NCBI GenBank assembly: GCA_017521325.1
Contig: JAFXCV010000068.1
Coordinates: 1-64,000 of the forward strand
From: Oscillospiraceae bacterium
GTDB lineage: Bacteria; Bacillota; Clostridia; Oscillospirales; Ruminococcaceae
Direction: 5' to 3'
Length of the DNA stretch: 64,000 nt
Shown here in pieces: positions 41,542 through 48,509 of this stretch. Both the position numbers and the translations under genes were made by a program. The notes below the pieces were generated by a model, which saw only the letters and a program-made list of their open reading frames with translations, was not told the origin of the DNA and did no database searches. How positions within the stretch are numbered: position 1 is the stretch's first letter; every line of letters begins with the position of its first letter.

Positions 41542-41579
41542 GCTAAAAAACGCTGTCTGGCATAAAAGGAGGAAAAACT

Positions 41580-43697
41580 ATGTTTGAAAATTTCAGAAGG
41601 TTTGAAACAACCTATGCAGGTCGTCCCGTGATCGTAGAAACCGGTAAGACCTGTGAGCTGTCCAACGGTTCCTGCTGGGTACAGTATGGTGAAACTGTTG
41701 TCATGGCAAACGTAACTGCAAGTGCAAAGCCCCGTGATGGTATTGATTTCTTCCCGCTGTCTGTAGACTATGAGGAAAGACTCTATTCCGTTGGCAGAAT
41801 TCCCGGTTCCTTCACCAAGAGAGAGGGCAAGCCTTCCGAAAAGGCAATCCTGACCTCCAGAATGGTGGACAGACCCATCCGTCCTCTGTTCCCGAAGGAC
41901 ATGCGCAATGACGTATCCGTTGTTATGACTGTTCTGGCAGTGGATCCCGATTGCTCTCCTGAGATTGCAGGTATGATCGCAACTTCCATTGCAATTTCCA
42001 TTTCCGATATTCCGTGGAATGGTCCGATTGCAGGCATCAGTGTAGGTCTGGTGGATGGTGAGATCGTACTCAACCCCACACAGGAGCAGCGTGCAAAGAC
42101 TGACCTGAATCTGACTGTAGCAGGTTCTGCTGAAAAGATTGTTATGATCGAAGCAGGTGCAAACGAGGTGGATGAAAAGACCATGCTCGATGCAATTCTG
42201 ACAGGTCATGAAGAGATTAAGAAGATGGTTGCATTCATTGCTGATATGCAGGCACAGATCGGCAAGAAGAAGTTCACTTTTGAGTCCATGGAAGTACCGC
42301 ACGAAATGTTCGATGAAGTAGAAGCACTCTGCGGCGAAAAGGTGAAGTTTGCACTGGATACTGATGACAAGACAGTCCGTGATGAGCGCCTGAAGCCCAT
42401 CGTTGATGAGATGCATGCAGTTCTGGATGAAAAGTATCCCGAGGATGGTGCCAAGCTTGACGAGTGCATGTACAAGCTTCAGAAGAAGATCGTTCGTGCA
42501 TGGCTCTATGAGGGCAAGCGTGTTGACGGTCGTGGTATTGACGAAATCCGTCCGCTGGCATCCGAGGCAGGTGTTCTGCCGAGAGTACACGGCTCCGGTC
42601 TGTTTACAAGAGGTCAGACACAGGTTCTGACAATTGCTACACTGGGCCCTGTTAGTGATTCCCAGAAGATTGACGGTCTGGATGAAGAAACCTCCAGACG
42701 TTATATGCATCACTATAACTTCCCGTCCTATTCCGTAGGCGAAACCAAGCCCTCCAGAGGCCCCGGCAGACGTGAGATCGGTCACGGCGCACTGGCTGAA
42801 AAGGCACTGGTTCCGGTTCTTCCCTCCATTGAGGAATTCCCCTATGCAATCCGTCTGGTATCCGAGGTGCTTTCCTCCAATGGTTCCACATCTCAGGGTT
42901 CTATCTGCGGCTCCACACTGGCTCTGATGGATGCAGGCGTTCCGATTAAGGCTCCCGTAGCTGGTATCTCCTGCGGTCTGATCACACTGCCCGACAGCGA
43001 TGATTTCATGACCATGGTAGATATTCAGGGCCTGGAAGACTTCTTCGGCGATATGGACTTCAAGGTTGGCGGTACTCATAAGGGTATCACAGCTATCCAG
43101 GTGGACATCAAGGTTGACGGTCTGACACCGGCAATCATTGCAGAGGCATTTGAAAAGACCAGAAAGGGTCGTCTGTATATTCTCGACGAGATCATGCTCA
43201 AGGCAATTCCGCAGCCCCGTGAAACTGTTGGTGATTATGCACCCAAGATGCTGCAGACCAAGGTTCCGGTTGATAAGATCCGTGAGGTAATCGGTCAGGG
43301 CGGTAAGGTGATCCAGAAGATCTGCGCTGAATGCGATGTTAAGATCGACATCAACGAGGATGGTAATGTATTTGTAAGCGGTATCAACATGGACAATGCA
43401 AAGAAGGCAATCCAGATCGTTGAAACCATTGCAAATGATCCCGAGGTTGGTGCAATCTACAAGGGCAAGGTTGTTCGTCTGATGAACTTCGGTGCATTCG
43501 TTGAGATCGCTCCCGGTAAGGATGGTCTGGTACACATTTCTCAGCTTGATAACCATCGTGTTGAGCGTGTGGAAGATGTTGTTTCCATTGGTGACGAGGT
43601 TGTTGTCAAGGTTGTTGAAATCGACAAGCAGGGCAGAATCAATCTTTCCCGCAAGGAGGCACTGGCTGATATTGCAGCTAAGAAGAATAATAACTAA
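41580..43697 (+). CDS. pnp: Polyribonucleotide nucleotidyltransferase (PNPase)
   Basis: A 705-residue trimeric 3'-5' exoribonuclease using phosphate. Two RNase PH-like domains are joined by a helical domain; the second holds GSGLFTRGQTQ, SSNGSTSQGSICGSTLALMD and the active-site aspartates in GDMDFKVGGTHKGITA. The C-terminus carries a KH domain (KIREVIGQGGKVIQKI) and an S1 domain (GAIYKGKVVRLMNFGAFVEI). Length is normal. AAAGGAGG precedes the start. It follows rpsO in the usual order and ends at a strong terminator. Confidence 0.97.
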   Translation: MFENFRRFETTYAGRPVIVETGKTCELSNGSCWVQYGETVVMANVTASAKPRDGIDFFPLSVDYEERLYSVGRIPGSFTKREGKPSEKAILTSRMVDRPIRPLFPKDMRNDVSVVMTVLAVDPDCSPEIAGMIATSIAISISDIPWNGPIAGISVGLVDGEIVLNPTQEQRAKTDLNLTVAGSAEKIVMIEAGANEVDEKTMLDAILTGHEEIKKMVAFIADMQAQIGKKKFTFESMEVPHEMFDEVEALCGEKVKFALDTDDKTVRDERLKPIVDEMHAVLDEKYPEDGAKLDECMYKLQKKIVRAWLYEGKRVDGRGIDEIRPLASEAGVLPRVHGSGLFTRGQTQVLTIATLGPVSDSQKIDGLDEETSRRYMHHYNFPSYSVGETKPSRGPGRREIGHGALAEKALVPVLPSIEEFPYAIRLVSEVLSSNGSTSQGSICGSTLALMDAGVPIKAPVAGISCGLITLPDSDDFMTMVDIQGLEDFFGDMDFKVGGTHKGITAIQVDIKVDGLTPAIIAEAFEKTRKGRLYILDEIMLKAIPQPRETVGDYAPKMLQTKVPVDKIREVIGQGGKVIQKICAECDVKIDINEDGNVFVSGINMDNAKKAIQIVETIANDPEVGAIYKGKVVRLMNFGAFVEIAPGKDGLVHISQLDNHRVERVEDVVSIGDEVVVKVVEIDKQGRINLSRKEALADIAAKKNNN

Positions 43698-43702
43698 TCA
43701 TA

Positions 43703-43740
43703 ATAAAGCCGCTGTTCACAGGAACAGCGGCTTTATGTTT
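43703..43740 (+). terminator. Terminator after pnp
   Basis: A 15-bp stem (43703-43717 with 43722-43736) and a short T-rich tail. Confidence 0.8.
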
Positions 43741-43745
43741 GTAAA

Positions 43746-43778
43746 AAAATCCCGATGCATCTTTTGCATCGGGATTTT
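43746..43778 (-). terminator. Terminator of purB operon
   Basis: AAAATCCCGATGCA (43746-43759) pairs with TGCATCGGGATTTT (43765-43778); on the minus strand it follows the purB stop and ends in T-rich sequence. Confidence 0.8.
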
Positions 43779-43782
43779 GGGT

Positions 43783-45222
43783 TTATACGCTGATCTCAGC
43801 CTGATCATCCGAAACACCGTTTCTGTCCAGTGCCGGCTGCACACAATTTGCGATGAATTCATCCACCTGTTCCGGCGCTCTGCCGATGAAGTTTTCCGGC
43901 TTCATGATCGCATCCATTTCTTCCTTTGTGATCATGAACATCGGATCATTGATAATCAGCTCACAGAGATTGTTGTCCAGTCCCTCACGCTTGACTCTTG
44001 CGCCTGCCTGCATGGAATACTGACGGATTCTCTCGTGCAGCTCCTGACGGTTGCCGCCCTTCTTGACAGCGCTCATCATGATATTCTCCGTAGCCATGAA
44101 TGGCAGCTCTGCCATCACTCTGCGCTCAATGATCTTTTCGTAAACAACCAGACCATTTTCGGGATCGGTGACATTCAGCATGATATTCAGAATTGCATCA
44201 ACGCCGAGGAATGCCTCCGCCACAGAAATTCTTCTGTTTGCAGAATCATCCAGTGTTCTTTCGAGCCACTGTGTGCCTGCAGTAAATGCAGGGTTGAGCA
44301 CATCCACCATCACATATCTTGTAAGTGCTGTGATTCTTTCGTCACGCATCGGATTACGCTTGTAAGCCATTGCAGAAGAACCGATCTGGCTCTTTTCAAA
44401 CGGCTCTTCCATTTCCTTGAAGCTCTGCATCAGTCGGATGTCATAGGAGAACTTGCTTGCAGACTGTGCAATACCCGCAAGGACGGAGCATACCTGATAA
44501 TCCATCTTTCTGGAATATGTCTGACCGGATACGGGAACAACTGCATCAAAGCCCATTTCCTCGGCAATCATCTGTTCCATTGCTTTGATTTTGTCTGTAT
44601 CGCCCTCGAACAGCTCCATAAAGGATGCCTGTGTACCCGTTGTACCCTTGGAACCGAGAAGCTTCATGGATGCAATACGGAACTCCAGATCCTCCAGATC
44701 CATCAGCAGCTCATTGCACCAGAGTGTTGCACGCTTGCCGATGGTTGTCAGCTGTGCCGGCTGCAGATGCGTGTAACCCAGACAGGGAAGGGACTTGTAA
44801 GTTTCTGCAAATTTGGCAAGCTGTGCGATCACCTTCACAAGCTTTCTCTTGACAACCTCCAGCGCATCACGCATGATGATGACATCGGTGTTGTCCCCCA
44901 CATAGCAGGAGGTTGCACCCAGATGAATAATGGGCGCAGCCTTTGGGCAAGCTGCCGCATAGGTATGAACATGTGCCATGACATCATGGCGAACAATTCT
45001 TTCTTCTTCCTTTGCAAGTTCGTAATCAATGTTATTGATATTTGCCTCCAGCTCATCTACCTGCTCCTTCGTGACCGGCAGACCGAGATTCATCTCTGCA
45101 CGGGCAAGTGCAACCCAGAGCTTTCTCCAGGTGGTGAATTTTTTGTCAGCAGAGAACAGATATTGCATTTCCTTGCTTGCATAGCGTGTGCAGAACGGGG
45201 ATTCATAGGATGTGTAAGACAT
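43783..45222 (-). CDS. purB: Adenylosuccinate lyase
   Basis: A 479-residue enzyme of the fumarase/aspartase superfamily that releases fumarate from SAICAR and adenylosuccinate in purine synthesis. It has the superfamily signature GSSAMAYKRNPMRDE, the catalytic histidine regions HDVMAHVHTY and GYTHLQPAQ, and the substrate loop GATSCYVGDNTD. The longer, eukaryotic/clostridial form is indicated by length. It lies 18 bases downstream of the cysteine-cluster gene and probably shares the promoter at 45757-45785. Confidence 0.95.
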   Translation of the reverse strand: MSYTSYESPFCTRYASKEMQYLFSADKKFTTWRKLWVALARAEMNLGLPVTKEQVDELEANINNIDYELAKEEERIVRHDVMAHVHTYAAACPKAAPIIHLGATSCYVGDNTDVIIMRDALEVVKRKLVKVIAQLAKFAETYKSLPCLGYTHLQPAQLTTIGKRATLWCNELLMDLEDLEFRIASMKLLGSKGTTGTQASFMELFEGDTDKIKAMEQMIAEEMGFDAVVPVSGQTYSRKMDYQVCSVLAGIAQSASKFSYDIRLMQSFKEMEEPFEKSQIGSSAMAYKRNPMRDERITALTRYVMVDVLNPAFTAGTQWLERTLDDSANRRISVAEAFLGVDAILNIMLNVTDPENGLVVYEKIIERRVMAELPFMATENIMMSAVKKGGNRQELHERIRQYSMQAGARVKREGLDNNLCELIINDPMFMITKEEMDAIMKPENFIGRAPEQVDEFIANCVQPALDRNGVSDDQAEISV

Positions 45223-45240
45223 ATTGATTTCTCCTTGTCA

Positions 45241-45732
45241 TTAAAAATTCTTGTCCTTCCAAAGTAACACGGGGTACATGGAATCATAGGGTTTGACCAC
45301 ATCAGGATTCTCTGCTGCATAGTCGAATATGGTATCCGCAAGTCCTTCCTTCAAAAAAGAAAGCAGCGTCCCGATCGGCTGTGCCATCATCGCATCACAG
45401 ATGGGGGCTATGGTGATTGCCTGTCTGCCGTCAAGCTCCATAATACGGAATGGCCAGATCTGACAGTCAAATGGTTTTTCCGTGCCAAGCATGCAGCCCT
45501 TTTGGGGATCGAGCAGGGGACAGCGGAAGAGATCGTCCTCGTCAAATTCCCTGATACGGAACAGATAGGAGCGTGTTCCCTTAGATATAAATTCTGCATC
45601 GGGCAGGATCTTTTCTGCGGTTTCTTTGATATTTTGTGAAAGTACGGGAGTTTCCCATACATCATAATGATCAAATATGCAGCAGAGTCTGCATTTTGCG
45701 CAGGTTTCACGGCTGAGCAGCTTTGTGAGCAA
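45241..45732 (-). CDS. YkgJ-type cysteine-cluster protein
   Basis: A 163-residue protein with the zinc- or Fe-S-binding cluster CAKCRLCC near the N-terminus and further cysteines in FRCPLLDPQKGCML and FDCQIWPF, the arrangement of the YkgJ/UPF0153 family (CxxCxxCC). Function is not established; some members bind metal. The start is TTG at 45732, seven bases after GGAGGTG, preceded by a good promoter. It is the first gene of a likely two-gene operon with purB. Confidence 0.8.
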   Translation of the reverse strand: MLTKLLSRETCAKCRLCCIFDHYDVWETPVLSQNIKETAEKILPDAEFISKGTRSYLFRIREFDEDDLFRCPLLDPQKGCMLGTEKPFDCQIWPFRIMELDGRQAITIAPICDAMMAQPIGTLLSFLKEGLADTIFDYAAENPDVVKPYDSMYPVLLWKDKNF

Positions 45733-45756
45733 GACAAATCACCTCCAACTCTTTCT

Positions 45757-45785
45757 ATTGTAGCATATTTCCCGGGAAAATGCAA
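45757..45785 (-). promoter_or_regulatory. Sigma-A promoter for cysteine-cluster gene and purB
   Basis: On the minus strand TTGCAT (45785-45780), 17 bp, TACAAT (45762-45757). Confidence 0.7.
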
Positions 45786-45806
45786 GCCGATAAAACCGAA
45801 AAACGA

Positions 45807-46361
45807 TCATTTACGAAGTTTCAGATCGGAGCATTTTTCATTGATGATTTTCATAAACCTTTCCCGATCGGGAATATCCTCATACATGACATAATAGCCT
45901 CTGTAATTTTCACCGCACAAATAGAGAAAATTATCCTTCATATACAGTTTCTTAAAGTATGGATAATCGTACAATTTACTGTCATCACGGAAATGGTCAA
46001 TTGCAAGAATGTGATGCTCTAAGAAATAGAGTGACACATCACTTTTGACCTCGCCATATTTGATGTGTATTGCTCCGATGGCATCATCCGTATGCTGTCT
46101 TGAAGCAATGGCTTTTCCAAAGCATAGCATGATGAATATGAGTGTTCCCTGCAGCATGCGGGAATTGTTGAAGAGCCATGCAAGCAGAACAAAAATCAAA
46201 GCAAGGATGAGCATCTGCAGATAATAAATATATCTGTCCCTGCGTCTTGTGGTGAAAACCGCACGGCGCAGTTGTTCTTCATTGAGCGTTGTATGAATGA
46301 CATAAAACGGATTTTCGTCGCCGATGTCATGCTTGTCACGCAGTTCCTGTGTCAGTTCCAT
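45807..46361 (-). CDS. YcxB-like membrane protein
   Basis: A 184-residue protein with a short cytoplasmic N-terminus, two adjacent membrane segments (YLQMLILALIFVLLAWLF and GTLIFIMLCFGKAI), and a C-terminal beta-rich YcxB-type domain ending FMKIINEKCSDL. Such proteins occur singly in many Firmicutes; function is unknown. Note ENPFYVIHTTLNEEQLRR near the start, typical of the family. The ribosome site is AAGGAGG, with the promoter at 46389-46417 back-to-back with that of the ECF sigma gene. Confidence 0.7.
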   Translation of the reverse strand: MELTQELRDKHDIGDENPFYVIHTTLNEEQLRRAVFTTRRRDRYIYYLQMLILALIFVLLAWLFNNSRMLQGTLIFIMLCFGKAIASRQHTDDAIGAIHIKYGEVKSDVSLYFLEHHILAIDHFRDDSKLYDYPYFKKLYMKDNFLYLCGENYRGYYVMYEDIPDRERFMKIINEKCSDLKLRK

Positions 46362-46388
46362 TTTCGGCCTCCTTGCTGTGATATGAAT

Positions 46389-46417
46389 ATTATAACATAT
46401 CTTATCATTTTTCGCAA
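46389..46417 (-). promoter_or_regulatory. Sigma-A promoter for YcxB-like gene
   Basis: On the minus strand TTGCGA (46417-46412), 17 bp, TATAAT (46394-46389). Confidence 0.65.
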
Positions 46418-46421
46418 CCCT

Positions 46422-46450
46422 TTGACAGAAACCTGAATTTGTGGTATACT
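46422..46450 (+). promoter_or_regulatory. Sigma-A promoter for ECF sigma gene
   Basis: TTGACA (46422-46427), 17 bp, TATACT (46445-46450). The leader that follows is about 125 bases long and holds a hairpin. Confidence 0.8.
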
Positions 46451-46468
46451 ATAATTAATAAACTATCC

Positions 46469-46496
46469 GCACAAAAATGAAATGCGATTTTTGTGC
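46469..46496 (+). repeat. Inverted repeat in ECF sigma leader
   Basis: GCACAAAAAT (46469-46478) and ATTTTTGTGC (46487-46496) form a 10-bp stem with an 8-base loop. The same arms occur in the hairpin at 56710-56747, ahead of another ECF sigma gene. Confidence 0.65.
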
Positions 46497-46581
46497 ATTC
46501 CTACAAAGTTTTTGCTTTATGTCAGAAATCCACCTGCTGATTTGTATTATAAGCAAAAGCCCTTTGAAAGGTGGGATGAAT

Positions 46582-47121
46582 ATGCTGACAATGATGGAAA
46601 GGGAAACGGGTAATTCAGTGGAAATCGGAAACCAGCAGAAGATCGTGATGTCGGGAATTACCTATGCTGTGATTGACCAGTATAAGGATATGGTCTATCG
46701 AGCTGCTCTTGCAGCGGTCGGAAATTTTGCGGATGCTGAAGATATCATGCAGGATGTATTTTTTAAGTATTTTAAAACACAGCCGGAATTTGAAAGTAAA
46801 GGACACGAGAAAGCATGGTTTCTTCGGGTAACGATCAATGAATCAAAAAATCTCCTCCGAAGCTCCTGGAGAAGCAGGAGAATGGATGCGGAAATGACAA
46901 AGATATCGGGAAAAACAGAGAGCAGAGAAATGTCCCCGGTATTGGAAGCAGTGCTGTCACTGCCGGAGAAATACAGAATCGTCATTTATCTTTATTATTA
47001 TGAAGGATATCAGATCCGTGAAATTGCCCGTATTACCTCACAAAGTGAAGCGGCAGTTTCACAGCAGATGTCGAGAGGAAGAAAAAAACTTGAGAAATTG
47101 TTGGGAGGTACTAAAAAATGA
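46582..47121 (+). CDS. ECF-type RNA polymerase sigma factor
   Basis: A 179-residue sigma-70 family protein with region 2 (YKDMVYRAALAAVGNFADAED, FFKYFKT) and region 4 (ALLSLPEKYR-type hinge, YYYEGYQIREIARITSQSEAAVSQQMSRGRKKL). It lacks a region 3. The start at 46582 is seven bases after AAAGGTGG; the ATG at 46576 touches that site. The stop overlaps the next gene by ATGA. It is expressed from a sigma-A promoter with a long leader, so it may be controlled at RNA level. Target genes are not evident. Confidence 0.85.
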   Translation: MLTMMERETGNSVEIGNQQKIVMSGITYAVIDQYKDMVYRAALAAVGNFADAEDIMQDVFFKYFKTQPEFESKGHEKAWFLRVTINESKNLLRSSWRSRRMDAEMTKISGKTESREMSPVLEAVLSLPEKYRIVIYLYYYEGYQIREIARITSQSEAAVSQQMSRGRKKLEKLLGGTKK

Positions 47122-47552
47122 GTATGCGAAAAGATATTCAGAATGCGTTTGATAATGTACATGCTCCCGATGAGCTGGTCGAACGCATGAAACAGGAGCT
47201 TTACCAGAAGGATTTGCATGAGGATATTGAAGAAATTACATTTTCCGTAAAACAGGCACCTCGAAGAAATTATTTGCGTGGATTTGCGATTGTCGCTGCT
47301 GCACTTGCACTGTGTATCGGATGCGGTGTGTCCGTACTGAGTCTGCGGGAGAATCCATTTAATCCTGCATCCCCTGTTGTAGCTACTACGGAGGAAACGA
47401 CCGAGCCGGATTCGTACAGCGTAGCAGCAGAAAAGGAAGCATTTGAAAAAATGCAGCAAGAAAAAGAGTTGGGTAAAATGGAAGAAAGTCGCATGGCAGA
47501 AGAGAAAGATGCTTATGAAAAAATGAAGCAAGAAAGAGAAATGAAAGAATAA
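47118..47552 (+). CDS. Putative membrane anti-sigma protein with charged coiled-coil tail
   Basis: A 144-residue protein: about 52 cytoplasmic residues, one membrane segment (GFAIVAAALALCIGCGVSVLSL), a short Thr/Pro stretch and then a Lys/Glu/Met-rich coiled coil (EAFEKMQQEKELGKMEESRM and a repeat AYEKMKQEREM). It starts in the sigma stop codon (ATGA), with GGGAGGT nine bases ahead, a strong sign of an anti-sigma partner. The TAA stop at 47550 is followed in frame by 15 more codons of the same coiled-coil flavour, so the tail may have been longer. There is no zinc-finger motif. Function is inferred from pairing. Confidence 0.6.
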   Translation: MSMRKDIQNAFDNVHAPDELVERMKQELYQKDLHEDIEEITFSVKQAPRRNYLRGFAIVAAALALCIGCGVSVLSLRENPFNPASPVVATTEETTEPDSYSVAAEKEAFEKMQQEKELGKMEESRMAEEKDAYEKMKQEREMKE

Positions 47553-47603
47553 GAAGAAAGTCAAAACGCAGCAGAAAAGGGAATCAATAGTAACGTATAA
47601 CTG

Positions 47604-47706
47604 CAAATGTTCAGCACATACTATCCATACCGGAATGAACAGATCATCTGGTGGTATGCCGGATGGATACTCCGCACAGTTCGGACATACCGGAACGTGC
47701 GGAGAT
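47604..47706 (+). ncRNA. Structured leader or small RNA: two adjacent hairpins
   Basis: TATCCATACCGG (47622-47633) pairs with CCGGATGGATA (47659-47669), with one bulged base; immediately after, CTCCGCA (47670-47676) pairs with TGCGGAG (47698-47704), with an inner GTTC/GAAC helix. CATACCGGAA recurs in both (47626 and 47687), allowing alternative pairing. The second stem ends three bases before the AGGAG site of the small repeat peptide. I know no family that matches. Confidence 0.5.
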
Positions 47707-47719
47707 AGGAGTGATGAAC

Positions 47720-47839
47720 ATGAATAATCAGAACAGCCAGAACAAGAACAACCAGAATTCTCAGAACAAGAACAACCAGAATTCTCAGAACAAGAATCAG
47801 CAGAATTCCCAGAATAAGAACGAAAACAACTGCAAGTAA
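47720..47839 (+). CDS. Tiny Asn/Gln-rich repeat peptide ending in Cys
   Basis: A 39-residue peptide made of four tandem copies of NQNSQNKN (the last QQNSQNKN) at residues 3-34, followed by ENNCK. The 24-base DNA repeat is nearly exact in the middle two copies. AGGAG (47707-47711) is eight bases before the ATG at 47720, and a good terminator follows, so it looks like a real, separately ended transcript. There is no signal peptide. Synonymous changes between copies (AAC/AAT, AGC/TCT/TCC) keep the protein unchanged, which supports translation. Function unknown; low-complexity Asn-rich peptides can be structural or aggregation-prone, and the lone Cys near the end is notable. Confidence 0.65.
   Translation: MNNQNSQNKNNQNSQNKNNQNSQNKNQQNSQNKNENNCK
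47726..47821 (+). repeat. Four tandem 24-bp coding repeats
   Basis: Units at 47726, 47750, 47774 and 47798, each encoding NQNSQNKN or one substitution of it. Confidence 0.8.
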
Positions 47840-47851
47840 GGATTTCTGCCT

Positions 47852-47886
47852 AAGCCGTACAGCATTATGCTGTGCGGCTTTCTTGC
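47852..47886 (+). terminator. Terminator after repeat peptide
   Basis: AAGCCGTACAGCA (47852-47864) pairs with TGCTGTGCGGCTT, with one wobble, followed by TCTT. Confidence 0.75.
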
Positions 47887-47911
47887 ATTTATATGAGAAT
47901 GATGCTATAAT
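47883..47911 (+). promoter_or_regulatory. Sigma-A promoter ahead of third ECF sigma gene
   Basis: TTGCAT (47883-47888), 17 bp, TATAAT (47906-47911). A second, ECF-like element lies downstream. Confidence 0.6.
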
Positions 47912-47937
47912 GAGAAAAGAAAAATTTTTCAAAAACA

Positions 47938-47965
47938 TGTAACGAATTTCCTGAAGCTACGTCTA
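47938..47965 (+). promoter_or_regulatory. ECF-type promoter element
   Basis: TGTAAC (47938-47943), 16 bp, CGTCTA (47960-47965), like the TGAAAC-N16-CGT pattern of SigW/SigX-type ECF factors. It ends 23 bases before the sigma start codon, which suggests autoregulation. Confidence 0.55.
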
Positions 47966-47988
47966 ACAAAGTGAAAGGGGGGAGAATG

Positions 47989-48504
47989 ATGGCGAAAATT
48001 GATCTGGAAAGTGCCTATGCGGAGCATGCAAGAGAAGTCTATCACTTTTTACTGCGGCTTTGCGGCAATGCCAATCTGGCAGAGGATTTGTTGCAGGATA
48101 CGTTTCTGAAAGCCATGGAAGCGAGCGAAAGCTTTGATTATCGCTGTAAACTGACCTCATGGCTTTGCCAGATTGCAAAAAATACATATTACGATCATCT
48201 CCGAAAAACCAAACGCCACCCACTCTCCGAACTCCCCGAGGATGTAGCAGATACGCAGAAGGACGTGATGGAACGCCTTGAGGATGCGGAAAGCGCAAGA
48301 GAAATTCGACTTGCGGTGCATCGGCTGTCCGAACCGTATAAAGAGGTTTTCCTCCTGCGTGTCTATGCACAGCTGCCTTATAAGGAAATCGGCATGATGT
48401 TCGGGAAATCCGAGGTCTGGGGGAGAGTCACTTTCATGAGAAGTAAGGATATGGTCATGCGGATGCTCGAGGATGGCAGCTGCAATGACAGAAAGGAATC
48501 GTGA
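47989..48504 (+). CDS. ECF-type RNA polymerase sigma factor
   Basis: A 171-residue SigW/YlaC-like ECF factor. Region 2 is LLRLCGNANLAEDLLQDTFLKAM with the -10-binding helix WLCQIAKNTYYDHLRK, and region 4 is LSEPYKEVFLLRVYAQLPYKEIGMMFGKSEVWGRVTFMRSKDM-like in layout (helix-turn-helix). I take ATG at 47989 because AAAGGGGGG lies about six bases before it; an ATG at 47986 and a GTG at 47971 crowd or precede the ribosome site. A zinc-binding anti-sigma gene overlaps its end. An ECF-type promoter just upstream suggests it activates itself. Confidence 0.87.
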   Translation: MAKIDLESAYAEHAREVYHFLLRLCGNANLAEDLLQDTFLKAMEASESFDYRCKLTSWLCQIAKNTYYDHLRKTKRHPLSELPEDVADTQKDVMERLEDAESAREIRLAVHRLSEPYKEVFLLRVYAQLPYKEIGMMFGKSEVWGRVTFMRSKDMVMRMLEDGSCNDRKES

Positions 48505-48509
48505 TTTTT

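Noticed and set aside
41472..43556. 694-codon open frame on the minus strand opposite pnp
   Set aside because: It mirrors a certain gene, has no ribosome site or domain, and has the Cys/His/Ile-rich composition typical of antisense frames here.
43492..45267. 591-codon plus-strand frame opposite purB
   Set aside because: Shadow of purB; the product is Cys/His-rich without any recognisable domain and begins inside pnp.
47726..47821. Possible CRISPR-like array
   Set aside because: The 24-base units are contiguous with no spacers and keep a reading frame, so they are coding repeats.
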